Counted from the first letter of the stretch, positions 1-8,902 are shown. The stretch: 64,000 nt of DNA from Rhodopseudomonas telluris (GCF_042432815.1 NZ_JBHLWM010000005.1:124001-188000); one strand, 5' to 3'. Notes: a model not told the origin generated them from the sequence alone. Program-made: numbers and translations.

Positions 1-321
1 GTCCTTGACCTTCAAGCGATACTTGACGTCGTAGCCGATGCCCGACTGGCAGGTGGCTCCGAAAGCGGCGAATGTCCCAGCCACGTCGTCGGGATGGAGG
101 CGGTCAGACCAGGATTGAACGACATTGGGAAATTCGGCTTCCGTCGTGTAGCCGCACAGGCGCCGAAACTCGGAAGACCACGTCCAACGCGCCTTAGCAT
201 GCATCGCGTCGCCCTCGTGCAGGATTGCATCCCACAATCCGATCCCGCAATGAAGCGACAGCGTGTCGAGCCATTCCGCCTTGTGCTGCAATTCCTGTTT
301 GGCAGCCCGCCCCCTGAACAT
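1..321 (-). CDS. PAS-domain sensor, probable methyl-accepting chemotaxis protein (N-terminal part)
   Basis: The gene runs off the left edge; only the first 107 residues are visible. The ATG at 321 is preceded by a purine-rich GGGGAG site. The visible protein has the pattern of a PAS_3-type fold (motifs WTWSSEFRRLCGY, then WSDRLHPDD, then YDVKYRLKVKD), as in soluble PAS chemoreceptors of Bradyrhizobiaceae. No signal peptide or membrane segment is seen, so a cytoplasmic sensor is likely. The output domain lies outside the window, so assignment as a chemoreceptor rather than another PAS signalling protein is an inference. Confidence 0.7.
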   Translation of the reverse strand, partial: MFRGRAAKQELQHKAEWLDTLSLHCGIGLWDAILHEGDAMHAKARWTWSSEFRRLCGYTTEAEFPNVVQSWSDRLHPDDVAGTFAAFGATCQSGIGYDVKYRLKVKD

Positions 322-486
322 TCCGCTCCCCCGCTTCTTTCCTTGAATTAGGGGAGTAACATCGCACCAGAGAATTAAAAGAGCGTGTCTCGCGCTCGTC
401 GAGGACCGACGCGATCCCCATCGCGGCCACGGAACCCGCCGATGCTGCAACACACGCTTGGCGCGAAGCTCGGGAGATCGATCGCG

Positions 487-1167
487 TTACCGGATCCCAT
501 CCCGGATCATATACCCCGCGCCGCGGATGGTGTGCAGCAGCGGCCGGTCGAAGCCCTTGTCGATCTTGGCGCGCAGGCGCGAGATGTGGACGTCGATGAC
601 GTTGGTCTGCGGATCGAAGTGATAGTCCCAGACGTTCTCCAGCAGCATGGTGCGGGTCACGACCTGGCCGGCATGCTTCATCAGATACTCGAGCAGGCGG
701 AATTCGCGCGGCTGCAGCGTCAGTTCTTCGCCGCCGCGGGTGACGCGGTGTGACAGCCGGTCGAGTTCGAGATCGCCGACGCGGTAGCTGGTTTCTTCTG
801 CCGGCCCGCCGTGTCGGCGCGACAGCACCTCGACGCGGGCGAGCAGCTCGGCGAAGGCATAGGGCTTCGGCAGATAGTCGTCGCCGCCGGCCCGCAGGCC
901 CTTGATGCGGTCGTCGACCTGTCCGAGCGCCGACAGGATCAGCGCCGGGGTGCGGTTGCCCTTGTCACGCAAGGTACCGATCACCGACAGACCGTCGCGC
1001 TTGGGCAGCATCCGGTCGATCACCAGCACGTCGTAGTCGCCACTGTCGGCGAGCGCCAAGCCCTCTTCGCCATCGCTGGCGAGATCGGCGACATGACCGA
1101 CTTCGCGAAACGCCTTGACCAGATAATCGGCCGATTCGCGGTCATCCTCGATGATCAGGAGGCGCAT
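487..1167 (-). CDS. OmpR/PhoB-family response regulator
   Basis: An N-terminal receiver domain (LLIIEDDRE acidic pocket, predicted phospho-acceptor Asp51 in LVIDRMLP, KPYAF lysine) is followed by a C-terminal winged helix with the family signature LTLQPREFRLLEYLM...VIDVHISRLRAKID...TIRGAGYMI. The start is placed at the ATG opening MRLLIIEDD, where most homologues begin. An in-frame ATG at 1212 would add 15 residues and has a GGAGG about 13 bases upstream, so it cannot be excluded. The gene lies 274 bases downstream of degP on the same strand, separated by a strong hairpin. No histidine kinase gene follows it; the next gene is a PAS sensor. Confidence 0.9.
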   Translation of the reverse strand: MRLLIIEDDRESADYLVKAFREVGHVADLASDGEEGLALADSGDYDVLVIDRMLPKRDGLSVIGTLRDKGNRTPALILSALGQVDDRIKGLRAGGDDYLPKPYAFAELLARVEVLSRRHGGPAEETSYRVGDLELDRLSHRVTRGGEELTLQPREFRLLEYLMKHAGQVVTRTMLLENVWDYHFDPQTNVIDVHISRLRAKIDKGFDRPLLHTIRGAGYMIRDGIR

Positions 1168-1266
1168 ATTGGATTCGGATTCGCTCGACGGCTTGATGGT
1201 TTCGGGCACCATGACGAGACTTCAGCCTCCATGCAAGGCGGCAGGATGCGCCCACCGGGAACGAGA

Positions 1267-1301
1267 GCGGGCGATGGAGCTGGGGGGACTCCATCGCCCG
1301 C
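1267..1301 (-). terminator. Strong hairpin between degP and the response regulator
   Basis: Two perfectly complementary 13-base arms (GCGGGCGATGGAG and its complement) enclose a 9-base loop. The hairpin lies downstream of the degP stop on the minus strand. No clear T-run follows, so it may stabilise the degP transcript 3' end rather than act as an efficient rho-independent terminator. Confidence 0.6.
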
Positions 1302-1441
1302 CTAGTCCTTCCGACGGAGGGGGGCTGACTCCGGGCGGAAGGTAGAGGGTGGGGACGAGTTGTTCACCCGTCCCCTGGAAAGGCCGTCGGCGGGGGCGAC
1401 GTTGCCGGCGACACTCTCCAACTCTGCTACGACGGCGCCGA

Positions 1442-3022
1442 TCAGCCCTTGGCCGAGATCGGCAGCGCCACGAAGCGCGACGAGCCGCTGGAGCGAACGC
1501 GGATCAGCACGCTGTTCTTGTTGTCGGCCTTGGCGGCGTTGATCGCTTCACGCACGTCGCCGGGGCTGGCGATGGTTTTGCCGGCGACCTCGAGGATCAC
1601 GTCGCCTTCCTTGAAGCCACGGTCTGCCGCGGCACTCTTCGGATCGACGTCCGTCACCACCACACCGTCCTTGCCGGCACCGGCGACCGAACTGGCCGGC
1701 GCCACCGTCAGGCCGAGCCGCGGTTCCTCGATGCCCCGCCCCGAGCTGCGGCCGCTGTCGTCATCGTTGCTGGCCTTGGCCTCGATCTGGTTCGGGAGCT
1801 GGCCAAGCGTCAGGCTGAGCTCCTTGTCGGAGCCCTTGTGGACGACCGTCAGCTTCACCGTGTTGCCCGGCGCGAAGCCGCCGATAGTCCGCGCCAATTC
1901 GCGCGCATCCTTCACCGCGGTGCCGTTGACGGCGGTGATGACGTCGCCGGATTCGATGCCGGCCTTGGCGGCGGGGCCGTCCTTCTGCGGCTCGGCAACC
2001 AGCGCACCTTCGGCCTTCTTCAAGCCGAGGCTGTCGGCGATCTCCGGCGTCACCGGCTGGATCTGGACGCCGATCCAGCCACGGCTGACCGAGCCCTTCT
2101 CCTTGAGCTGCTGCACGACCTGCTTCACCGTCGACGCCGGGATCGAGAAGGCGATGCCGACGCTGCCGCCGGACGGGGAATAGATCGCGGTGTTGACCCC
2201 CATCACCTCGCCGTTGGTGTCGAACGCCGGGCCACCGGAGTTGCCCTTGTTCACCGGCGCGTCGATCTGGATGAAATCGTCGTACGGACCGTTGCCGATG
2301 TCGCGGCCCGAGGCCGAGACGATGCCGGCCGTCACGGTACCGCCGAGGCCGAACGGATTGCCGACTGCGAGCACCCAGTCGCCGATCCGCGGCTTGCTGT
2401 CGGACAGCTTCGCGAACGGAAAGTCGGTGCGTCCTTCGACCTTGATCAGCGCCAGATCGGTCCGCTGATCGGTGCCGATCACCTTGGCCTTGTAGGTCTT
2501 GCCATCGTCGGTGGTGACTTCGACCTTGTCGGCGCCGTCCACCACGTGATTGTTGGTCACCGCATAGCCATCGGCGGTGATGAAGAAGCCCGAGCCCTGC
2601 CCGGTCATCATGCCGCCGCCGCGATGGCCGCGCATGCCCGGGGGAAGCTCACCGCCAAAACGGCGGAAGAAGCGCTCCATCGGCGAACCGGGGGGGAACG
2701 GCGAATCTTCGCTGCGATCGTCGTTCTTCGCCACCTTCTCGGCGATGTTCACCTTCACCGAGATAACCGAGGGCTTCACCTTCTCGACGATGTCGGCAAA
2801 GCCGACCGGCTGCTGAGCCTGGTTGATCTTGTTACCAACCTGGGCATGGGCCGGCGTGCTGAACAGATCGACCGAGGCTGGAGTTTGCGACAGGCCGAAC
2901 GCACCGGCGCCGAGACCGGCCACCACCGAAGCCATCAGCGCGAACTTGCGGGCCGACAACACGGAACGGCGGGCTGCCGGACGGGTCGGCTGCGAGGGTG
3001 CGTCGGAACGGCGGTCAGTCAT
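1442..3022 (-). CDS. degP: DegP/HtrA-type periplasmic serine endoprotease
   Basis: A 526-residue S1C (Do/HtrA) protease. It has an N-terminal hydrophobic export segment ending near STPAHAQ. The trypsin-like domain shows the catalytic triad in motifs TNNHVVDGAD (His), TDLALIKV (Asp) and GNSGGPAF (Ser). Two PDZ domains follow, with typical motifs GWIGVQIQ and GLTVAPAS. The family degrades or refolds misfolded envelope proteins. The start at 3022 was chosen because GGAG sits 9 bases upstream and a normal signal sequence follows; the open frame extends 46 codons further upstream without export features. The OmpR-type regulator downstream is probably functionally linked. Confidence 0.93.
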   Translation of the reverse strand: MTDRRSDAPSQPTRPAARRSVLSARKFALMASVVAGLGAGAFGLSQTPASVDLFSTPAHAQVGNKINQAQQPVGFADIVEKVKPSVISVKVNIAEKVAKNDDRSEDSPFPPGSPMERFFRRFGGELPPGMRGHRGGGMMTGQGSGFFITADGYAVTNNHVVDGADKVEVTTDDGKTYKAKVIGTDQRTDLALIKVEGRTDFPFAKLSDSKPRIGDWVLAVGNPFGLGGTVTAGIVSASGRDIGNGPYDDFIQIDAPVNKGNSGGPAFDTNGEVMGVNTAIYSPSGGSVGIAFSIPASTVKQVVQQLKEKGSVSRGWIGVQIQPVTPEIADSLGLKKAEGALVAEPQKDGPAAKAGIESGDVITAVNGTAVKDARELARTIGGFAPGNTVKLTVVHKGSDKELSLTLGQLPNQIEAKASNDDDSGRSSGRGIEEPRLGLTVAPASSVAGAGKDGVVVTDVDPKSAAADRGFKEGDVILEVAGKTIASPGDVREAINAAKADNKNSVLIRVRSSGSSRFVALPISAKG

Positions 3023-3193
3023 TCGAAGAATCTCCAGAACCATGAATTTTGCGGTGCGGGGTTCAGCACCTATGGGTCTGAAGATGGGGGCTCGCGCCTT
3101 ACCGCGCGCTGGCGGCGGAATTAAAATTTTGTAACACGGAGGTATCCGGCCGCGACGCATGGTCGCGATCCGGCCGTGAAGTGCTCACGGTTT

Positions 3194-3209
3194 TGTCAAC
3201 ACTCGTACA
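3194..3209 (+). promoter_or_regulatory. Predicted NifA upstream activator site
   Basis: The site is an exact TGT-N10-ACA, the consensus bound by NifA. It lies 85 bases upstream of the -24/-12 element that precedes the ferredoxin-ferritin gene, within the usual distance for a sigma-54 activator. The assignment rests on motif plus spacing; a single TGT-N10-ACA can occur by chance. Confidence 0.6.
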
Positions 3210-3294
3210 TTTGTGTCGGAAACGCGATCCCCGGCGATCCGGTCACTACTCCCCAGGTTTCAGACAACTAACTGATATGTCTTCCAGTTTTGGA

Positions 3295-3310
3295 TGGCCT
3301 GCTTCTTGCC
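3295..3310 (+). promoter_or_regulatory. Predicted sigma-54 (-24/-12) promoter
   Basis: The element reads TGGCCTGCTTCTTGCC, with GG and GC separated by exactly 10 bases as sigma-54 requires. It lies 58 bases upstream of the TTG start of the ferredoxin-ferritin gene and downstream of a NifA-type site, so nitrogen-fixation control is likely. Confidence 0.65.
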
Positions 3311-3368
3311 AAGGCGGTGACCAAGGACGCTGCGGCGTCGGTCGATATCCAGCTAACAGGAGAGCGCC

Positions 3369-4289
3369 TTGGCCAACATTACCTTCTCTTCGCCCGTGAT
3401 GGCGAAGGACGTTACCGTCTATGCCGTCGCCGGCGATCGCGGCACCATTCTGGCCGTTGCCAAGGCGCACAAGATCCCGATCCCGTTCGACTGCCAGGAC
3501 GGCGAGTGCGGCTCCTGCCTGGTGCAGGTCGAGCACTTCAATCCGAAAGCCAAGTCGGCGGTCGCGCTGACCGAGAAGGAAAAGGAAGTCCTGCGTCAGC
3601 TCGGCAAGATCACCAAGGACGAGATCGCGAACGCTGAAGTCAACGACATCCCGCCGCGCTACCGTCTGGCCTGCCAGACCTTCGTGCGTAACGAGGACAT
3701 CCTAGTCAGGTTCGAGGGCGACAAGACCCAGCCGCAGAAGATGGCGGTGACGCCGGCGGCGGCGCGCTACAAAGGCGGCCTGGAGATCAACACGCTGCAG
3801 GACTTCTTCAGCTACGCCGCGAAGGTCGAGGAAGACGCCGCTACGCACTACGACGATCTTGCCAAGGCGATGGCCGCAGCGGGCAACGAGCCGGTCGCCA
3901 AGCTGTTCGCGCAGCTAGCCGATTTTTCGCGGCTGCACCTCGCCGAGGTGAAAGCACGCGCCGGATCGATCGATATCAGCAAGAACGTGCCGCCGGACTA
4001 CGCGTGGCCGGATCACGCGACGCCGGAGCGCGCCGCGGTCTGGGCCTCCGACGTCACCCTCACCCGGCTCGGCGCGCTGAAGGCGGCGCTGCAGGGCGAG
4101 CGGCGCGGCTACGAATTCTATCGCGCAGTCGAGGCCACGACCAAGTCGACCGAGGTCGCCGCGGCGGCGAAGGAATTCGTCGGCGAGGAAGCCGAGCATG
4201 TCCGCATTCTCGAAGCCTGGATCACCCAGGAAGAATGGGCGCTGAAGCACGCGAAGAACTCGGAATCCCGGACTGCCGAAAACGCCTGA
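3369..4289 (+). CDS. 2Fe-2S ferredoxin fused to a ferritin-like (rubrerythrin-type) domain
   Basis: A 306-residue protein. Residues 1-117 form a plant/adrenodoxin-type [2Fe-2S] ferredoxin with C-x4-C-x2-C at Cys42/47/50 and a fourth Cys102 in RLACQ. Residues from about 138 to 290 form a ferritin-like four-helix domain with carboxylate/His metal-ligand motifs (KVEEDAATHY, FSRLHLAE, GEEAEHVRIL). A role in electron transfer or iron/redox protection is inferred. It starts at TTG with GGAG 6 bases upstream. The helical domain is clearly related to the next gene (LADFSRLH versus LADYSRMH), indicating duplication. A NifA site and sigma-54 promoter upstream suggest expression during nitrogen fixation. 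Confidence 0.85.
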   Translation: MANITFSSPVMAKDVTVYAVAGDRGTILAVAKAHKIPIPFDCQDGECGSCLVQVEHFNPKAKSAVALTEKEKEVLRQLGKITKDEIANAEVNDIPPRYRLACQTFVRNEDILVRFEGDKTQPQKMAVTPAAARYKGGLEINTLQDFFSYAAKVEEDAATHYDDLAKAMAAAGNEPVAKLFAQLADFSRLHLAEVKARAGSIDISKNVPPDYAWPDHATPERAAVWASDVTLTRLGALKAALQGERRGYEFYRAVEATTKSTEVAAAAKEFVGEEAEHVRILEAWITQEEWALKHAKNSESRTAENA

Positions 4290-4356
4290 AGACGTCACCC
4301 AACGAAGACGGCCGCCGTCGCTCCGGCGGCGGCCGAACAACGAAGGATCATCTCAC

Positions 4357-4845
4357 ATGGAAACGGTCGAAGAGTTTCTGGCGCACTCCATCCGCCTCGA
4401 ACAGGAAGCGGCGCTGCGGTTCGGGCAGCTCGCCGACGCGATGGACAGCTGCGGCAACAAGGAAGTCTCCAAGCTGTTCCGGCAACTCGCGGACTACTCA
4501 CGGATGCATCAGGCCGACGCCCAGGCCCGCGCCGGCTTCCGCGACATCCCGCAGATGGAAGCGGGCGACTTCAAGTGGCCCGGCGTCGAGAGCCCTGAGG
4601 CGGCCGCAATCTGGGGCACCGATCCGTTCATCGGCCGCGACCTCGCACTGCAGATCGCGCTCGAAGCCGAAACCGGCGCGTACGACTGGTACAAGAACGT
4701 GCTGGACACCACGGACGATCCGGAGATCAAGGCGCTGGCCAAAGAGTTCGTCGCGGAGGAGAGTGGCCACGTCGCCGAGCTGCACCGCTGGATTGCCCTG
4801 CACAAGGCTGGCAAGCCTCTGCCGGAAGAAATCGTGCCGTTCTGA
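4357..4845 (+). CDS. Ferritin-like/rubrerythrin-type diiron protein
   Basis: 162 residues, almost entirely one ferritin-like helical bundle. Paired metal-ligand motifs are visible: SIRLEQEAALRF and YSRMHQAD in the N-terminal half, ALEAETGAYDWY and EESGHVAELH in the C-terminal half. It is paralogous to the C-terminal domain of the preceding fusion and lies 67 bases downstream, so the two are probably co-transcribed; a GC-rich hairpin near 4313-4336 in the gap could modulate read-through. Ferroxidase, peroxide-scavenging or iron-handling function cannot be decided from sequence. Confidence 0.8.
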   Translation: METVEEFLAHSIRLEQEAALRFGQLADAMDSCGNKEVSKLFRQLADYSRMHQADAQARAGFRDIPQMEAGDFKWPGVESPEAAAIWGTDPFIGRDLALQIALEAETGAYDWYKNVLDTTDDPEIKALAKEFVAEESGHVAELHRWIALHKAGKPLPEEIVPF

Positions 4846-5009
4846 TACCTGGCGCTACAATCCCTCGCCAGACCTGTCGTTGCGATTTTCGCCGCGGGCG
4901 TCCTGCCGCCTGCGACACGGGTGCGACAAATCTAGGAACCGACTTGGACGCCGAGGGTTGACGGGCTGTCTTCACGGGGGAACCCGATGCACAGCCCGCC
5001 GTCCCGCTC

Positions 5010-5903
5010 ATGAACATCTTCGACCCGAAAGGGCCAGTGGCGTACGGAAATTCGACCATCCTCGTCGACTCGGTCGTCATCATGCTGGCGATCGTGCTGC
5101 CGACGATCGTCGCCATTCTGGCATTCGCTTTCTGGTTTCGGCACACCAACAAGCACGCGACCCACCGGCCTGACTTCGCCTATTCGGGAAAGATCGAACT
5201 CGTCGTCTGGTCGATTCCGCTGTTGACCATCATGCTGCTCGGCGGCGTCACCTGGATCGGGGCACATAAGCTTGATCCCGCAGTGCCCGTCGAAAGCACC
5301 GGCAACCCGATCCGGATCCAGGTCGTGTCACTGGATTGGAAGTGGCTGTTCATCTATCCGGACCAGCGCATCGCCACCATCAATTCCATCACGGTGCCGG
5401 TCGGCGCGTCGCTCAAATTCGAGTTGACGTCCGCCAGCGTGATGAACGCGTTCTTCATCCCGCAGCTCGGCAGCATGATCTACACCATGAACGGCATGGT
5501 GACGCGGCTCAACCTGCGCGCCGACAGCGAAGGCACGCTGCAAGGATTGTCGTCGCATTTCAGCGGTGACGGCTTCCCCGACATGATGTTCGACGTCCAC
5601 GTCGTCTCGCCGCTGGCATTTCCCGAATGGGTCGCAGCGACTGCGAAGATCGATCGCGTGCTCGATGCCGACAGCTACAAGATGCTGTTCGAGCGAACGA
5701 TCGAAAGTGGCAGGCCGACCTATTGGCTCGGCGATCCGCTGCTGTTCGACGCGATCAGTACTCAGAAGATCCCGCCTCAGCCAGGCCCGCTGCCGTCCAA
5801 GGAGGCTTCGCCTCCCTATTTGCAAGCCAACTTCGGAGCCAACGCGATATGCTCGGCAAGCTCGACTGGTCGGCCATACCAATTGATCAACCTATCCCGC
5901 TGA
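5010..5903 (+). CDS. cyoA: Cytochrome o ubiquinol oxidase subunit II
   Basis: 297 residues with two N-terminal transmembrane helices followed by a cupredoxin-like periplasmic domain (DWKWLFIYP, MNAFFIPQLGSMIYTMNG). The CuA ligand set of cytochrome c oxidases is absent, which marks a quinol oxidase. It starts the cyoABCD operon. Unlike E. coli CyoA, no lipobox cysteine is found at the N-terminus, and an in-frame stop about 50 bases upstream prevents an extension that could supply one. The last 55 bases overlap cyoB in another frame, so the extreme C-terminus (after about residue 279) is unusual. Confidence 0.88.
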   Translation: MNIFDPKGPVAYGNSTILVDSVVIMLAIVLPTIVAILAFAFWFRHTNKHATHRPDFAYSGKIELVVWSIPLLTIMLLGGVTWIGAHKLDPAVPVESTGNPIRIQVVSLDWKWLFIYPDQRIATINSITVPVGASLKFELTSASVMNAFFIPQLGSMIYTMNGMVTRLNLRADSEGTLQGLSSHFSGDGFPDMMFDVHVVSPLAFPEWVAATAKIDRVLDADSYKMLFERTIESGRPTYWLGDPLLFDAISTQKIPPQPGPLPSKEASPPYLQANFGANAICSASSTGRPYQLINLSR

Positions 5904-7852
5904 TCGCCGCCGCGATCGTGCTGGTCTTGATCCTTGGTGTTTTGGCCTGGGCCGGAATCAAGGGCTACTTCCCTTACCTCTGGGACGAATGGATCACCAG
6001 CGTCGATCACAAGCGGATCGGCGTGATGTACGTGCTGCTCGCCATGGTGATGCTGCTGCGCGGCGGCACCGACGCGATCATGATGCGGACGCAGCAGGCG
6101 GTGGCATTTCAGTCCCAGGGCTTTCTGCCGCCGGAGCACTACAACCAGATCTTCTCCGCGCACGGCACCATCATGATCTTCTTCGTCGGCATGCCTTTCA
6201 TCATCGGACTGATGAATTTCGTGGTGCCGCTGCAACTCGGCGTCCGCGACGTGGCATTTCCCACGCTCAACTCGGTCGGCTTCTGGTTGACCGCGAGCGG
6301 TGCCCTGCTGGTGAACGTCTCGCTGGTGATCGGCGAATTCGCACGGACCGGCTGGCTGCCATTCCCGCCCCTGTCCGAGCTGAGCTACTCGCCCGGCGTC
6401 GGCGTCGACTATTACGCATGGGCGATCCAGATCTCCGGCGTGGGAACTCTGGTGGCCGGCATCAATCTCGTCACGACCGTGCTCAAGCTCCGCACCAAGG
6501 GCATGACCTATCTGCGCATGCCGATGTTCTGCTGGACCACGCTGGCCTCCTGCCTGCTGATCGTCGCGGCATTTCCGATCCTCACCGCGACGCTCGCGAT
6601 GCTGCTGCTCGATCGCTACCTCGGCTTCCATTTTTTCACGAATGAAGCCGGCGGCAACATGATGATGTTCATGAACCTGATCTGGGCGTGGGGCCATCCC
6701 GAGGTTTACATTCTCGTGCTGCCGGCATTCGGCGTGTTTTCCGAGGTCGTGTCGACGTTCTCGAGCAAGCCGCTGTTCGGCTACCGGTCGATGGTGCTGG
6801 CAACCATGGCCATCTGCCTGATCGCCTTCACGGTGTGGCTGCATCATTTCTTCACTATGGGCGCCGGCGCCACCGTCAACGCGGTGTTCGGCATCGCCAG
6901 CATGATCATCGCAGTCCCGACCGGGGTGAAGATCTACAACTGGCTGTTCACGATGTATGGCGGCCGGGTGCGGCTGGAGACGCCGATGCTGTGGGCGGTC
7001 GGCTTCATGGTCACCTTCATTCTCGGAGGGCTCACCGGCGTGCTGCTGGCGGTGCCGCCGGCCGACTTCATGCTGCACAACAGCTTGTTCCTGGTCGCGC
7101 ACTTCCACAACGTCATCATCGGCGGCGTACTGTTTGGCGCCTTCGCCGGCTACACCTACTGGTTCCCCAAGGCGTTCGGCTTCCGCCTGCACGAAGGGCT
7201 CGGCAAGGCGGCGTTCTGGTTCACGCTCTTCGGCTTCTACGTCACCTTCGTGCCGCTCTACATCGCCGGCCTGATGGGCATGACACGGCGGATGCAGCAC
7301 TACGATGTCGCGGAATGGCGGCCCTGGATGATCGTCGCCAGCCTCGGCACCGCGATCATTGCGGTCGGCGTCGTCCTGCAGCTGGTCCAGTTCATCGTCA
7401 GTATCCGGCGTCGCGAGCAGCTGCGTGACCGGACCGGCGATCCGTGGGATGGACGTTCGCTGGAATGGGCAACGGCGTCGCCCCCACCGGTTTACAATTT
7501 CGCGGTCTATCCCGATGTCGCTGGCGAGGACGCGTACTGGACCGCGAAGTCGACGGCGCGCGAGCACGGCGAGGAACAACCGAAGCAGAACTATCGCGAC
7601 ATCGAGCTGCCGCGCAACTCGCCCACCGGCTTCATCTGCGCCTTCTTCGCGACCGTCACTGGCTTCGCTATGATCTGGCACATCTGGTGGATGGTTTGTC
7701 TCGGCCTCCTGGGTGCGTTCGCCACCTTCGTCGTGTTCGCATGGCGCGACCGCGAGGACTACGTCGTTCCGGCCGAAGAGGTGGAGCGGATCGAGGCCGC
7801 GAATATCGCCGAGCGCCGCCGTGCACTGCGGCCTGCGGGGAGCCCGGCATGA
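5849..7852 (+). CDS. cyoB: Cytochrome o ubiquinol oxidase subunit I (haem-copper oxidase)
   Basis: 667 residues with about 15 membrane helices and a close match to the E. coli CyoB pattern. It has the quinol/haem region SVDHKRIGVMY, the CuB histidines in IWAWGHPEVYI and VWLHHFFTMGAG, the haem ligands in FLVAHFHNVIIGG, and the C-terminal DPWDGRSLEWATASPPP. It reduces O2 to water with electrons from ubiquinol and pumps protons. The ATG at 5849 has CGGAG 8 bases upstream and aligns with known CyoB starts; the frame is open further upstream only inside cyoA. Confidence 0.95.
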   Translation: MLGKLDWSAIPIDQPIPLIAAAIVLVLILGVLAWAGIKGYFPYLWDEWITSVDHKRIGVMYVLLAMVMLLRGGTDAIMMRTQQAVAFQSQGFLPPEHYNQIFSAHGTIMIFFVGMPFIIGLMNFVVPLQLGVRDVAFPTLNSVGFWLTASGALLVNVSLVIGEFARTGWLPFPPLSELSYSPGVGVDYYAWAIQISGVGTLVAGINLVTTVLKLRTKGMTYLRMPMFCWTTLASCLLIVAAFPILTATLAMLLLDRYLGFHFFTNEAGGNMMMFMNLIWAWGHPEVYILVLPAFGVFSEVVSTFSSKPLFGYRSMVLATMAICLIAFTVWLHHFFTMGAGATVNAVFGIASMIIAVPTGVKIYNWLFTMYGGRVRLETPMLWAVGFMVTFILGGLTGVLLAVPPADFMLHNSLFLVAHFHNVIIGGVLFGAFAGYTYWFPKAFGFRLHEGLGKAAFWFTLFGFYVTFVPLYIAGLMGMTRRMQHYDVAEWRPWMIVASLGTAIIAVGVVLQLVQFIVSIRRREQLRDRTGDPWDGRSLEWATASPPPVYNFAVYPDVAGEDAYWTAKSTAREHGEEQPKQNYRDIELPRNSPTGFICAFFATVTGFAMIWHIWWMVCLGLLGAFATFVVFAWRDREDYVVPAEEVERIEAANIAERRRALRPAGSPA

Positions 7853-8496
7853 CCGACGCCGCGCTCTCCCACGGCCACGCTGACCCGCATCATTTGCGCG
7901 GGCTGCAAGCCGCGTCCGAACAGGCGGGTCCGGCGCCAAAGCGGATCGTCACCGGCTACGGCTTCTGGATCTTCCTGCTGTCCGACATCATCATGTTCGC
8001 CTGCTTCTTCGCCGCCTATGCGGTGCTGTCGAGCGCGACGGCAGGCGGACCGACGGGCACCCAGCTGTTCGATTGGCGCAATGTCGCGATCGAAACCGTC
8101 CTGCTGCTGTTCTCCAGCTTCGCCTGCGGGCTGGCAAGCATCGCCGCGGCCATCCGCAGCCAGCGCTGGTTTCAGCTGGCCATGCTGGCGACGGCTATTC
8201 TCGGCGGATGCTTCCTCGTCCTGGAATTCCGCGAATTCGCCGACATGATCGCGCGCGATGCGGGCCCCACGCGCAGCGCGTTTCTCTCGGCGTTCTTTAC
8301 GCTGGTCGGCTGCCACGGGCTGCACGTCTCAGTCGGCCTGCTCTGCCTGCTGACGATGATGGCCCAGGTTTATGCCAAGGGCTTTCGTGCCGACATCCAA
8401 CGTCGGCTGCTGTGCTTTTCGCTGTTCTGGCATGCGCTGGACATCATCTGGGTGGCCATCTTCTCGATGGTCTATCTTCTCGGGAGCCACGCATGA
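7849..8496 (+). CDS. cyoC: Cytochrome o ubiquinol oxidase subunit III
   Basis: 215 residues with five predicted transmembrane helices of the COX3 family (GYGFWIFLLSDIIMFACFF, FFTLVGCHGLHVSVGL, FWHALDIIWVAIFSMVYL). The start overlaps the cyoB stop as ATGA, indicating translational coupling. It is a structural subunit of the bo3-type oxidase. Confidence 0.93.
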   Translation: MTDAALSHGHADPHHLRGLQAASEQAGPAPKRIVTGYGFWIFLLSDIIMFACFFAAYAVLSSATAGGPTGTQLFDWRNVAIETVLLLFSSFACGLASIAAAIRSQRWFQLAMLATAILGGCFLVLEFREFADMIARDAGPTRSAFLSAFFTLVGCHGLHVSVGLLCLLTMMAQVYAKGFRADIQRRLLCFSLFWHALDIIWVAIFSMVYLLGSHA

Positions 8497-8888
8497 GCGA
8501 ACAACAGCTCCAGGACGTCCATCACACCTCCGACGTCGCGCCAGGCGACGAGAATGAAGTTCGCATTGCGCCGCGGTTGTGGGGCTATGTGGTCGGCCTC
8601 GGTCTATCGCTGCTGTTGACGGCGACGTCGTTCTTCATCGCCGGCACCGATCTGGTGTGGCAACCGAGCATTCCCGTCGCGATCGGCGTGCTGGCGATCG
8701 CTCAGATGGGAGTGCAGCTGGTGTTCTTTCTCCACATCACCACGGGGCCGGACAACACCAACAATGTGCTCGCCCTCGCCTTCGGCACGCTGATCGTCGT
8801 GCTGGTCGTCGGCGGATCGATCTGGATCATGGGACATCTAAATCACAACATGATGCCGACCGAGCACCTGTTGCGGATGATGAGATGA
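8493..8888 (+). CDS. cyoD: Cytochrome o ubiquinol oxidase subunit IV
   Basis: 131 residues with three transmembrane helices typical of CyoD (LWGYVVGLGLSLLLTATSFF, AIGVLAIAQMGVQLVFFLH, IVVLVVGGSIWIMGHLN). It overlaps cyoC by ATGA. The operon ends here: no cyoE (haem O synthase) follows, and the next gene is on the opposite strand. Confidence 0.92.
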   Translation: MSEQQLQDVHHTSDVAPGDENEVRIAPRLWGYVVGLGLSLLLTATSFFIAGTDLVWQPSIPVAIGVLAIAQMGVQLVFFLHITTGPDNTNNVLALAFGTLIVVLVVGGSIWIMGHLNHNMMPTEHLLRMMR

Positions 8889-8902
8889 TGGCGATGGATG
8901 CT

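Noticed and set aside
1349..3124. A long plus-strand frame opposite degP
   Set aside because: Same kind of antisense shadow; degP carries all catalytic motifs on the minus strand.
5816..7939. A 707-codon open frame on the minus strand opposite cyoB
   Set aside because: Low-complexity His/Asp/Arg-rich translation with no family pattern; cyoB on the plus strand is unmistakable.
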